Shown in pieces: positions 1 to 6,677 of a stretch of 18,778 bases of DNA. This stretch comes from an uncultured Oscillospiraceae bacterium (GTDB lineage Bacteria > Bacillota > Clostridia > Oscillospirales > Oscillospiraceae): NCBI GenBank assembly GCA_910585815.1, contig CAJUFJ010000063.1:1-18778 (forward strand), written 5' to 3'. The position numbers and the translations under genes were made by a program. The number at the start of each line of letters is the position of its first letter. Positions within the stretch are counted from its first letter, which is position 1. Below the pieces are notes generated by a model. The model did not search any database, was not told where the DNA came from, and was given only the letters and a program-made list of their open reading frames with translations.

Positions 1-197
1 CCTCCTTTAGAAAGGAGGTGCCCCAGTTCGCAAACTGGGGCGGAGGATTGTATTTTGGCGAAGCCAAAATGTGCGAAGCAAACACAAGGTTTGCAAACTT
101 GGGTTTACTGCGTATGTTTTGCTTCGCAAAACGCAATCCTCAGTCAGCCTTCGGCTGACAGCCCCTTTCAAAAGGGGCCTTGCCGCCTGCGGGCGGG
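1..197. repeat. Hairpin-rich dispersed repeat, copy 1
   Basis: First of three related copies (others at 1842-2038 and 14339-14488). In order it holds a CCTCCTTT/AAAGGAGG hairpin, a CCCCAGTT/AACTGGGG hairpin, the inverted pair AGGATTG (44-50) / CAATCCT (134-140) bounding a core, a CAGTCAGCC/GGCTGAC hairpin, a GCCCCTT/AAGGGGC hairpin and a CGCCTGCGGGCGGG tail. The core contains TTTTGGC-GAA-GCCAAAA and GTTTTGC-TTC-GCAAAAC stems. It ends 7 bases from the stop codon of the minus-strand XRE gene, so it would form that transcript's 3' region. The copy may continue left of the window. No transposase is present; a MITE-like element or structured 3'-UTR module are both possible. Confidence 0.85.
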
Positions 198-204
198 ACG
201 GGGG

Positions 205-414
205 TTATGACACATCCGTCCGCCCGGCCAGGTAGTCGATGGAGACGCCGTAAAAATCCGCCATGCGAATCAGCGTTGACAGCTGTGGCTCCCGCTCTCC
301 GGCCTCATAGTAAGCGTATGCGCGGGGACTGATCTGGAGTTTTTGGGCACACGCTTTTTGCGACAGACTGTTTTCCTGCCTTAAAAGGAGAAGTCTCTCA
401 GAAAAATAGGACAA
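205..414 (-). CDS. XRE-family HTH transcriptional repressor (small)
   Basis: A 69-aa protein that is almost entirely a Cro/C1-type helix-turn-helix. The sequence LSQKACAQKLQISPRAYAYY forms the HTH core, followed by EAGEREPQLSTLIRMADFYG and the typical ending VSIDYLAGR. I choose the TTG start at 414 because a purine-rich AGAGGGGCGGGG lies just upstream. An in-frame ATG at 477 would put the coding start inside the divergent promoter and operator. No sensor or metal-binding domain follows the HTH. It is divergent from the 85-aa gene at 505 and very likely binds the paired GCACA-NN-TGTGC operators between them, repressing itself and that gene. The family call is firm; the ligand or trigger is unknown. 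Confidence 0.88.
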   Translation of the reverse strand: MSYFSERLLLLRQENSLSQKACAQKLQISPRAYAYYEAGEREPQLSTLIRMADFYGVSIDYLAGRTDVS

Positions 415-430
415 AATTACCCCGCCCCTC

Positions 431-488
431 TTGACTTTGCACAGTTGTGCAATTATAATAATACCAAAGAACTGCACAACTGTGCAAA
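431..488. promoter_or_regulatory. Divergent promoter with paired inverted operators
   Basis: Rightward promoter: TTGACT (431-436), 17-bp spacer, TATAAT (454-459), nearly consensus sigma-A. A 16-bp sequence TTTGCACAGTTGTGCA (436-451) fills the spacer. Its exact reverse complement TGCACAACTGTGCAAA lies at 473-488, over the expected initial transcribed region. Each copy is itself a dyad, GCACA-NN-TGTGC. A weaker leftward promoter is possible on the minus strand: TTGCAC (487-482), 18 bp, TATTAT (463-458), whose -35 lies inside the second operator. The layout is what an autoregulated XRE repressor pair would need; which protein binds is inferred. Confidence 0.75.
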
Positions 489-504
489 TAACGGAGGGAT
501 TACA

Positions 505-762
505 ATGGAAGCTCTATTGGAAGCGCTCACCCTGTACGCGGAAGAAAACCTTATTTTCCCGCTTGTTCAGGCCTACACCCCGCAGATTCGCGGGGCGCGT
601 ATCCGGGCGGACCGGCTGAAAGAGGAGCTGAGGGTCCTGGCCCCGGAGGCGGAGGAGCACCTGGAGAAGCTGGAGACTGAGCTGGGCATCATCCACTCCT
701 GCCGGGAACAGGCCTTCCTCCTGGCTGGTATCTCCATTGGACTGGAGCTGGGCCGGCTTTAG
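505..762 (+). CDS. Small helical protein of unknown function
   Basis: An 85-aa protein starting at an ATG preceded by ACGGAGGGAT, downstream of a near-consensus promoter. The middle is strongly charged and probably helical or coiled coil (RADRLKEELRVLAPEAEEHL then EKLETELG). It ends with a CREQAFLLAGISIGLELG segment. The layout of a charged helix followed by an E..F..G...G..LE tail resembles small uncharacterised clostridial proteins of the DUF6809 kind, but I am not certain of that match. It has no signal peptide, membrane segment or catalytic motif. It is co-regulated with the XRE gene through the shared operators, so it may be a regulator partner, a phage or plasmid-type accessory gene, or the regulated effector. 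Its stop codon overlaps the stop codon of the convergent glycosyltransferase gene. Confidence 0.75.
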   Translation: MEALLEALTLYAEENLIFPLVQAYTPQIRGARIRADRLKEELRVLAPEAEEHLEKLETELGIIHSCREQAFLLAGISIGLELGRL

Positions 763-1787
763 TTGAACTTGTAGATCTTCCGGGCCAGACGGTACAGGCC
801 CACCGACAGCTTCCGTCCGGGAAGGGTGGGCAGGTTGGTGGCGGCGGGGATGGCGAAGTAGCGCATCTTAGTGTAGAGCCCCTTGTCCACCGTCCGCAGA
901 TACTCCCACAGCCGGGTCCGCTTGCCCAACGACTCGGGGCTGCCCTCCATGGTGAGGAAGATGGAGGAAATGGTCATCATAATGGCCAGATAGTTGTACA
1001 TATACCGGGCCAGCTTTTTGTCCTTCTTCGCCACCTCGCGCAGGTTCCAGCAGTCGATCATGTGGTAGTTCACCCGCAGCTGCTGGTCCACCCGGCCCAT
1101 CATCACGCTTTCGTTCACGCTCTGGTCCGCCCGGCCGATGAAGTAGCGGTACAGGTCCACATCCATATAATAGAGGTTGCGCACATGGGGCAGAGGCTGG
1201 TACACAAAGATGTTGTCCACATAAAAGGTGTGCTTGGGCAGCTCCAGCTGGCAGTCCCGCAAAATCTGGGTGCGGTAGATGACGCTGTGCATCAGCAGGT
1301 ACTGCCCCGGCTTGAAGCGGCCGATGTGCTTCCAGTTGAACACCCGGCCCACGGGGAACACATTGCGGTAGTTCACCGCCCGCTGGGTGTTGTCCTCCAC
1401 ATGCTCATAGACGTAGTTGGCAATCATCAGGTCCACCAGCTTGTTGTCCCGGACGAATTGGCGCAGCTTGTCCAGCACCTGGTGGAGGGCGTCCACATCC
1501 ACCCAGTCGTCGGAGTCCACCACCTTGTAGTAGATGCCCCGGGCGTTTCGGATGCCCTGGTTCACCCCCTCGCCGTGGCCGCCGTTCTCCTGGTGGATGG
1601 CCCGGACAATTTCGGGGTACTGTTCTGCGTACCGGTCGCAGATGGCGGGGGTGTCGTCCTTGGTGGAGCCGTCGTCCACCAGGATAATCTCGATGTCGTC
1701 CCCGCCCTGGAGGAGCGTGTCCACACAGTGCTCCATATACGCCGCCGAGTTGTAGCAGGGGACAGCGAAGGTAATCAGCTTGTCCAT
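759..1787 (-). CDS. GT2-family glycosyltransferase
   Basis: A 342-aa glycosyltransferase of the GT-A fold. The N-terminal FAVPCYNSAAYMEHCVDTLL, the nucleotide-binding IILVDDGSTKDDT (about residues 34-46), the NGGHGEGVNQGIRNARG segment and the DxD-type KVVDSDDWVD (about 88-97) are diagnostic. The C-terminal half is less typical and has no clear membrane span. It probably acts at the cytoplasmic face of the membrane, adding a sugar to a surface polysaccharide or lipid carrier. I use the ATG at 1787, preceded by AGGAGA; the longer frame to 1976 runs into the repeat and is spurious. glf lies just upstream on the same strand, separated by repeat copy 2. A galactofuranosyl donor is therefore a reasonable guess, but donor specificity cannot be read from the sequence. 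The stop overlaps that of the convergent gene. Confidence 0.88.
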   Translation of the reverse strand: MDKLITFAVPCYNSAAYMEHCVDTLLQGGDDIEIILVDDGSTKDDTPAICDRYAEQYPEIVRAIHQENGGHGEGVNQGIRNARGIYYKVVDSDDWVDVDALHQVLDKLRQFVRDNKLVDLMIANYVYEHVEDNTQRAVNYRNVFPVGRVFNWKHIGRFKPGQYLLMHSVIYRTQILRDCQLELPKHTFYVDNIFVYQPLPHVRNLYYMDVDLYRYFIGRADQSVNESVMMGRVDQQLRVNYHMIDCWNLREVAKKDKKLARYMYNYLAIMMTISSIFLTMEGSPESLGKRTRLWEYLRTVDKGLYTKMRYFAIPAATNLPTLPGRKLSVGLYRLARKIYKFN

Positions 1788-1841
1788 TGGTTTGATTCTC
1801 CTGTCATAATAAATGATACACCTTTCAGGGATTTGCCAAAG

Positions 1842-2038
1842 CCTCCTTTTCAAAGGAGGTGCCCCAGTTCGCAAACTAGGGCGGAGGATTGTATTTTGGC
1901 GAAGCCAAAATGTATGAAATAAACCTAAGTTTGCAAAACTTTGTCTACTTCGTACGTTTTGCTTCGCAAAACGCAATCCTCAGTCAGCCTGCGGCTGACA
2001 GCCCCTTTCAAAAGGGGCCTTTTTCGCCTGCGGGCGGG
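1842..2038. repeat. Hairpin-rich dispersed repeat, copy 2
   Basis: Same orientation and arrangement as copy 1. It has a CCTCCTTTT/AAAGGAGG hairpin, a slightly broken CCCCAGTT/AACTAGGG hairpin, AGGATTG (1885-1891) and CAATCCT (1974-1980) bounding the core, the CAGTCAGCC-TGC-GGCTGAC hairpin, GCCCCTT/AAGGGGC followed by TTTTT, then CGCCTGCGGGCGGG. The core middle (about 1915-1955) has diverged from copy 1 while both core stems are conserved. It fills most of the gap between glf and the glycosyltransferase gene and ends 13 bases from the glf stop codon. Confidence 0.88.
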
Positions 2039-2051
2039 GTGGGAGGCTTTT

Positions 2052-3311
2052 TTACAACCGCTCTGCCAGTTCCAGGGCCCGGGCGGCGATGGCGTCCATG
2101 TTGTAGTACTTGTACTCCGCCAGCCGGCCCAGCAGGTGGAGCTGCTGCTTTTTGTCCGCCTCCGCCTTGTATTTGGCGTAGAGGGCGTTGTTCTCCGGGT
2201 TGATGATGGCGTAGTAGGGGGTCTCCCCCTCGGCTCCGGTGTAGGCCCGGGAATACTCCTTCACGATGGTGGTCACCCCGGGCAGGTCCTGGCCGGTGAG
2301 GTGCTTGAACTCGGTGATCCGGGTGTAGTCCCGGTCCACCGTGTAGTTGACCGTGCCGTGGGTTTGGTAGAAACCGCCGCCCCGGAGGGGGTGGTCCGGG
2401 TCGGGATAGGGCATGCCGGGGGCGCTGTAATCCCGGTCCTGCCAGGTCTCAAAGACGAAGTCCAGGGTCCGGTAGGGCAGGCGGCCGTAGCACAGGCCAA
2501 AGAACTCGTCCAGGGGGCCGGTGTAGATCAGGGGAACCGGCAGGGGCATCCCCGCCCCCCGGAGGAAGATGTCATACTCCTCCAGGGACAGGTACTGCCG
2601 CACGTCGGTATTGAGAAGGACCTCGATGTTGGGGTGGTCCAGCATCCGCTGGAACATTTTGGTGTAGCCCTCTAAAGGCATCCCCTGGTAGGCATCCTGA
2701 AAGTAGCGGTCGTCCCGGGACAGGCGCACCGGCACCCGTGCGGTGGTGGCGGGGTCGATCTCCTCCGGTTTCTGGCCCCACTGCTTCATGGTGTAGTGGA
2801 CAAATACGTGCTCGTACACATAGTCGGCAATGGCGGCGATCTCAGGGTCGGAGTTCTGGCGCAGCTCCAGGATAGTTACCTGGCTCTGGGCGGGGTAGGC
2901 GGCCAGGAGCTTCTCCCCAAGGCGCCCGCCCTCCCGCTCCCCAAAGGCATTTTTCAGGGAATCCAGGTTAAAGGGCACGGGGAAGAAAAACCGCCCGTCC
3001 GTTTTCTTGTGGGCGGGAACAACCTCCGGATTGTCCCTGGGGACGTTGGCGATCACCCGGTGCTGGTAGCGCCGCCACTCCGTGAATCGGGACAAAAAGT
3101 CGAAAACCGCCCTGTTGTTTGTGTGGAAGATGTGGGGGCCGTATTTGTGGATGAGCACCCCGTGCTCGTCCAGGCAGTCGTAGGCGTTGCCGCCGATGTG
3201 GTCCCGGCGCTCCAGCACCAGCACCTTTTTTCCCTTTTCCGCCAGGGCCCGGGCGGACACGGCCCCGGCGTAGCCGGCCCCCGCCACCCAGACGTCATAG
3301 TTTTTTCCCAA
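2052..3311 (-). CDS. glf: UDP-galactopyranose mutase
   Basis: A 419-aa flavoenzyme that interconverts UDP-galactopyranose and UDP-galactofuranose in the cytoplasm, supplying the donor for galactofuranose-containing surface glycans. The N-terminus has the FAD Rossmann motif VAGAGYAGAVSARALAEKGK and ERRDHIGGNAYD, followed by the characteristic KYGPHIFHTN. The RVPVRLSRDDRYF, YQGMPLEGYTKMF and GRLPYRTLDF segments carry the two arginines that bind the substrate diphosphate in this family (R196 and R281 here). The C-terminal YYAIINPENNALYAKYK region is also typical. The start is TTG, chosen because YDVWVAGAG must be close to the N-terminus and GGAAAGGATGG lies upstream. An extended -10 promoter sits about 60 bases upstream. 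It is slightly long for the family, with added residues near 95-108 and in the C-terminal third. Confidence 0.95.
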   Translation of the reverse strand: MGKNYDVWVAGAGYAGAVSARALAEKGKKVLVLERRDHIGGNAYDCLDEHGVLIHKYGPHIFHTNNRAVFDFLSRFTEWRRYQHRVIANVPRDNPEVVPAHKKTDGRFFFPVPFNLDSLKNAFGEREGGRLGEKLLAAYPAQSQVTILELRQNSDPEIAAIADYVYEHVFVHYTMKQWGQKPEEIDPATTARVPVRLSRDDRYFQDAYQGMPLEGYTKMFQRMLDHPNIEVLLNTDVRQYLSLEEYDIFLRGAGMPLPVPLIYTGPLDEFFGLCYGRLPYRTLDFVFETWQDRDYSAPGMPYPDPDHPLRGGGFYQTHGTVNYTVDRDYTRITEFKHLTGQDLPGVTTIVKEYSRAYTGAEGETPYYAIINPENNALYAKYKAEADKKQQLHLLGRLAEYKYYNMDAIAARALELAERL

Positions 3312-3366
3312 AGCTGTCCATCCTTTCCAAGTCCGCCCGGAGGGGCGGCCTGTGTTCCATGGGTTC

Positions 3367-3394
3367 AGTATACCACAATTTTCCCGGAAAACAA
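3367..3394 (-). promoter_or_regulatory. Probable promoter of glf
   Basis: Read on the minus strand: TTGTTT (3394-3389), 16 bp, TATACT (3372-3367) preceded by TGG, giving an extended -10. It begins right after the AraC stop codon, so glf can be transcribed independently of the regulator. No hairpin terminator was seen between the two genes, so read-through is also possible. Confidence 0.6.
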
Positions 3395-3395
3395 A

Positions 3396-4310
3396 TTAAA
3401 GTTTCCTTAATCCTGCGGCCCGCTTCTCTGCCCGGTAGGCGCTGGGGGTGCGGCCCTTCAGGGTGCGGAAGGTCTTGGCGAAGTAGCTCATCTCCTGAAA
3501 GCCGCACAGGGCGCCGATATCGGCAATCTTCCGGTCGGTGGAGGCCAGCAGCTCGGCCGCCTTCTGCACCCGCAGCTGCTTCACATACTGGATGGGGGTG
3601 GTGCCCACCATGGCCCGGAAGCACCGCAGGCACTCGCTGTCGCTGATGGCTGCGCTCCGGGCTATTTTTTCGGTGGTCAGCTCCTCGCTGTAGCTCTCCT
3701 GGATGAACCGGAGCATCGCCTTCATCCGCTGCTCGTCCCGCAGGGCCTTCTCCGATGGGCTCCTCCGGGCTGCCGGGCAGTTGTCCGCCAGCAGGAATAC
3801 CTCCCGGGACAGGGCGTCCCGCACCTGAAACTCATAGCCCGGCGGCTCGTCCACGCAGGCCTGCCAAGCCCGCCGGATGGCCTGGAGGGCCTCCCGCTCC
3901 CAGGGGACCTCCTGATGAAGGTGAATATACTGCCGCCCCGGGTCGGAGAGCAGGGGCTGGAGGTAACCCTGCCAGAAGATGCTGTCCATGCTGCCCCCCA
4001 CCAGCCTGGGGTGGTACAGCACCGCCCGCAGGCGGCACTCCCCCGGCCCGGCGGCCCACATCCCATGGAGGGCCCCGGTGTTGATAAAGTAGCCGTCCCC
4101 CGGCTTTACCCGGCAGGTTTCCCCGCCCACCGAGATGATGGCGTCTCCGCCCTCCACCACGGTGGTCTCGATCTCGTCGTGCCAGTGCCAGGGCACCGCC
4201 AGCTCCTCCAGGTTGTCGTGATAACAGGCCACCGGAAAAAGCGCCGTGCCGTGTGCCAGCAGCTCCCGCCCCTGCTCATCCACAACGGAGATACATTCGC
4301 TCAGCGCCAC
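3396..4310 (-). CDS. AraC-family transcriptional regulator with cupin sensor domain
   Basis: A 304-aa regulator. The N-terminal half is a cupin-type effector domain: PWHWHDEIETTVVEGGDAII (about residues 40-60) and VKPGDGYFINTGALHGM (about 68-84) are the usual beta-barrel motifs. The last 100 residues are the two-HTH AraC domain. The first HTH is around LTTEKIARSAAISDSECLRC; the second ends in IADIGALCGFQEMSYFAKTF followed by GRTPSAYR. The start is GTG at 4310, with GAGGGGGAGGGG just upstream. Regulators of this type usually sense a sugar or glycan fragment and activate a neighbouring transport or hydrolase gene. The divergent MFS operon is the obvious candidate target; glf downstream on the same strand has its own promoter. 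Confidence 0.92.
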   Translation of the reverse strand: MALSECISVVDEQGRELLAHGTALFPVACYHDNLEELAVPWHWHDEIETTVVEGGDAIISVGGETCRVKPGDGYFINTGALHGMWAAGPGECRLRAVLYHPRLVGGSMDSIFWQGYLQPLLSDPGRQYIHLHQEVPWEREALQAIRRAWQACVDEPPGYEFQVRDALSREVFLLADNCPAARRSPSEKALRDEQRMKAMLRFIQESYSEELTTEKIARSAAISDSECLRCFRAMVGTTPIQYVKQLRVQKAAELLASTDRKIADIGALCGFQEMSYFAKTFRTLKGRTPSAYRAEKRAAGLRKL

Positions 4311-4334
4311 ACTGCCCCTCCCCCTCTGACGGTT

Positions 4335-4363
4335 TTGTCCTATGATTCTGATTCTTTTATTCT
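4335..4363 (+). promoter_or_regulatory. Candidate promoter of the MFS operon
   Basis: TTGTCC (4335-4340), 17-bp spacer, TATTCT (4358-4363). The -10 is imperfect, as expected for an activator-dependent promoter. The spacer holds a short direct repeat, GATTCT-GATTCT (4344-4355), and direct repeats are the common form of AraC-family sites. A short palindrome TGATA-T-TATCA lies further down at 4383-4393. All of this is tentative. Confidence 0.35.
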
Positions 4364-4419
4364 ACCGGTCCGCCCTTTTCAGTGATATTATCATAGCAGA
4401 AACAAGGGAGGAATACAAG

Positions 4420-5586
4420 ATGCTTCATCTGCTGCTCACCGTGATTTACCTGTCCTTTATCAGTCTCGGCCTGCCCGACGGCCTGTTGGGCGCGGCCTGG
4501 CCCTCCATGTACGGCCCCTTCGGGGTCCCCGTCTCCTATGCGGGGGTAGTCTCCACCATCATCGCCCTGGGCACTGTGATATCCAGCCTCCAGAGCGACC
4601 GGCTCACCAGGCGCCTGGGGGCCGGAAGGGTGACGGCCATCAGCGTGGCCATGACGGCGGCCGCCCTGTTCGGCTTCTCCGCCACCCGCAGCTTCTGGCT
4701 GCTGTGCCTGTGGGCCGTCCCCTACGGCCTGGGGGCGGGCAGCGTGGATGCCGCCCTGAACAACTATGTGGCCCTCCACTACGCCAGCCGCCATATGAGC
4801 TGGCTGCACTGCATGTGGGGTCTTGGGGCCGCCGTGGGGCCCTACATCATGGGCTGGGCCCTCACCGGCGGGGCCGGCTGGCAGGCGGGCTACCGCTGTG
4901 TGGGGTATCTTCAGATCGCCCTGACCCTGATTCTGTTCCTCAGCCTTCCCCTTTGGAAGACCCGCTCCGACGGCCCGGCGCCGGCGGACGGCTCAGAGCG
5001 GACGCTCACTCTGGGCCAGATCGTCCGGCTCCCCGGCGCCGGGTTCATTATGGCGGCCTTCTTTTTCTACAGCGCCGTGGAGCAGACCTCCGCCCTGTGG
5101 GCCAGCAGCTACCTGGTCCTTCATAAGGGGGTTCCAGCTGAGACAGCCGCCCGCTTTGCGGGATTGTTCTTCATTGGAATTACCGTTGGCCGGCTGCTCA
5201 GCGGCTTCCTCACCATCAGGCTCTCCGACCCACAGATGATCCGTCTGGGCGAGGGGATTGTCGCCGCAGGGGCGGCCGCCTTCCTCCTCCCCCTGGGCAG
5301 GGTCGGGGCACTGGCCGGGCTGGTTCTTATCGGGCTGGGCTGCGCCCCCATCTACCCCTGCATCATCCACTCCACCCCGGACCACTTCGGGGCCTACCGG
5401 TCTCAGGCCGTCATCGGCGTGCAGATGGCCAGCGCCTACGTGGGCACCTGCCTGATGCCCCCCCTGTTCGGCCTGATTGCCGCCCGCCTCTCGGTGTCCC
5501 TCTTTCCCCTCTACATCTTTGCCGCCCTGGCCGCCATGACAGCCGCCCACGAGCTGTTGCTGCGCGCCGTGCAGAAAGGAGCTTAA
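4420..5586 (+). CDS. MFS-family transporter
   Basis: A 388-aa major facilitator protein with about 12 hydrophobic membrane segments. It opens with LLLTVIYLSFISLGLPDGLL. A charged loop SDRLTRRLGAGRV follows the second span, the usual signature between helices 2 and 3 of the family. The central cytoplasmic loop is PLWKTRSDGPAPADGSERTL (about residues 175-195), after which the second six-helix bundle begins. I use the ATG at 4420, preceded by AAGGGAGG; the longer frame from 4342 includes the promoter region. The substrate is unknown. The SLGLPDG...AWPSM opening is seen in MFS proteins often placed near sugar genes. It is the first gene of a three-gene operon, two bases from the next gene, and divergent from a cupin-AraC regulator. 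Confidence 0.9.
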   Translation: MLHLLLTVIYLSFISLGLPDGLLGAAWPSMYGPFGVPVSYAGVVSTIIALGTVISSLQSDRLTRRLGAGRVTAISVAMTAAALFGFSATRSFWLLCLWAVPYGLGAGSVDAALNNYVALHYASRHMSWLHCMWGLGAAVGPYIMGWALTGGAGWQAGYRCVGYLQIALTLILFLSLPLWKTRSDGPAPADGSERTLTLGQIVRLPGAGFIMAAFFFYSAVEQTSALWASSYLVLHKGVPAETAARFAGLFFIGITVGRLLSGFLTIRLSDPQMIRLGEGIVAAGAAAFLLPLGRVGALAGLVLIGLGCAPIYPCIIHSTPDHFGAYRSQAVIGVQMASAYVGTCLMPPLFGLIAARLSVSLFPLYIFAALAAMTAAHELLLRAVQKGA

Positions 5587-5588
5587 CT

Positions 5589-5819
5589 ATGCTTAAAATC
5601 TATTCCATCCCCAATATGGAGCGTTTCCTCAGCTTGGTGGCCCGCAGCCGGGGCCAGGTGCTGCTCCACCTGCCCGACAACAGCCAGCACGATCTGAAGG
5701 GGGACAGCGCCCTCCGCCAGCTTTTCCAGACCATGAAGCCCGGCCGTGAGGGGGTGCGCATCTCCCTTTCCGACCCCAGCGACATCCCCGCCTTTATCAA
5801 CTACATGATTGGAGTTTGA
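5589..5819 (+). CDS. Small conserved-looking protein, possibly HPr-like fold
   Basis: A 76-aa cytoplasmic protein with a clear AAAGGAG site, translated directly after the MFS stop codon and 13 bases before the PHP gene. I do not recognise a named family. The order of secondary structure looks like an HPr-type small alpha/beta domain: MERFLSLVARSRGQVLLHLP, then KGDSALRQLFQTMKPG, then VRISLSDPSDIPAFINYMIG. Length and spacing also fit HPr. If so, the phosphorylatable histidine is missing: the expected position near residue 9 is Asn-Met. The resemblance is by eye only. Location in the operon suggests a role linked to transport or to the phosphatase that follows. Confidence 0.75.
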   Translation: MLKIYSIPNMERFLSLVARSRGQVLLHLPDNSQHDLKGDSALRQLFQTMKPGREGVRISLSDPSDIPAFINYMIGV

Positions 5820-5832
5820 ACAGGAGACGACT

Positions 5833-6633
5833 ATGAAAAACCTGCACTGCACCGCCGACTACCACATGCACAGCGCCTTCAGCGACGACTCCCAGGCCCC
5901 CATGGAGGACATGATCCTGCGGGCTGTCGCCCTGGGGCTGGACGAAATCTGCTTCACCGAACACGTGGATTACGGCGTGAAAACCGTTGTAAACTGTGAT
6001 TATCCGGCCTATTTCGCCGAACTGGAGCGGCTCCAGGCCAAATACCGGGACCAAATTGCCATCCGGCGGGGCATCGAGTTCGGCGTCCAGCTGGAGACCA
6101 TCCCCCTGTATGAGGCCGACGCCCGGAGCGGCGATTTCGACTTTATCCTCCTGAGCAACCACCAGATTGGAAACCAGGAGTTCTGGAACCAGGAGTTTCA
6201 GGCGGGGAAGTCCCAGGAGGAGTTCCACACCGCCTACTATCAGGCCATTTTCAACGTGATGGGCCGCTTCCGGCACTACTCGGTGCTGGGGCATCTGGAT
6301 ATGATTAAGCGGTATGACAACCTGGGCCCCTTCCCCGACAAAAAGGTGCTGCCCCTTATTGAAAAAATCCTCCGCCGGGCCATCGACGACGGGAAGGGCA
6401 TCGAGGTAAACACCTCCTCCTTCCGCTACGGCCTGCCCGACCTGACCCCCTCCCGGGAGATTCTGGCCCTCTACCACCAGCTGGGCGGCCGCATCCTCAC
6501 CATCGGCTCCGACGCCCACAGCCCGGACCAGCTGGGCGACCACATCCCCCAGGTGCGGGCCATTTTAAAGGATATCGGCTTCCGGGAGTTCTGCACCTTT
6601 GAGAAGATGCAGCCCGTCTTTCACCCCCTGTAA
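5833..6633 (+). CDS. PHP-domain phosphatase (histidinol-phosphatase family, HisK/HisJ-like)
   Basis: A 266-aa metal-dependent phosphoesterase of the PHP superfamily. All metal-ligand motifs are visible: DYHMHSAFSDDS (HxH at H11/H13), FTEHVDYG, RRGIEFG, LSNHQIG, LGHLDMIKRYD, VNTSSFR and the C-terminal GSDAHSPDQLG. The start is the ATG at 5833, preceded by CAGGAG; the in-frame ATG at 5809 lies inside the previous gene. The family includes the Gram-positive histidinol-phosphatase of histidine biosynthesis. No other his gene is nearby and it sits in a transporter operon, so the substrate may be another phosphorylated compound, for example one derived from what the MFS protein imports. A strong terminator follows immediately. 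Confidence 0.88.
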   Translation: MKNLHCTADYHMHSAFSDDSQAPMEDMILRAVALGLDEICFTEHVDYGVKTVVNCDYPAYFAELERLQAKYRDQIAIRRGIEFGVQLETIPLYEADARSGDFDFILLSNHQIGNQEFWNQEFQAGKSQEEFHTAYYQAIFNVMGRFRHYSVLGHLDMIKRYDNLGPFPDKKVLPLIEKILRRAIDDGKGIEVNTSSFRYGLPDLTPSREILALYHQLGGRILTIGSDAHSPDQLGDHIPQVRAILKDIGFREFCTFEKMQPVFHPL

Positions 6634-6639
6634 CGCAGC

Positions 6640-6672
6640 GGAGGGCCGCCCCACCGGGGCGGCCCTCCTTTT
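6640..6672 (+). terminator. Rho-independent terminator of the MFS-PHP operon
   Basis: A perfect 13-bp stem, GGAGGGCCGCCCC (6640-6652) and GGGGCGGCCCTCC (6656-6668), with a 3-base loop followed by TTTT. It sits 7 bases after the PHP stop codon and 6 bases before the stop of the convergent gene. The minus-strand side has no T run, so it mainly serves the plus-strand operon. Confidence 0.92.
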
Positions 6673-6677
6673 ATGGC

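Noticed and set aside
415..477. ATG start at 477 for the XRE gene
   Set aside because: It lies within the second operator and would make the promoter coding; the TTG at 414 has a ribosome site and starts right before the HTH fold.
1062..1922. Plus-strand open frame opposite the glycosyltransferase
   Set aside because: His/Val-rich shadow of the GT2 gene; it extends into repeat copy 2.
1788..1976. N-terminal extension of the glycosyltransferase
   Set aside because: The extra residues are translated from repeat copy 2, and a good ribosome site precedes the ATG at 1787 where the GT2 fold begins.
2005..2025. GCCCCTT hairpin plus TTTTT as a terminator for a plus-strand gene
   Set aside because: No plus-strand gene ends there; the hairpin belongs to the repeat, although it could stop antisense transcription.
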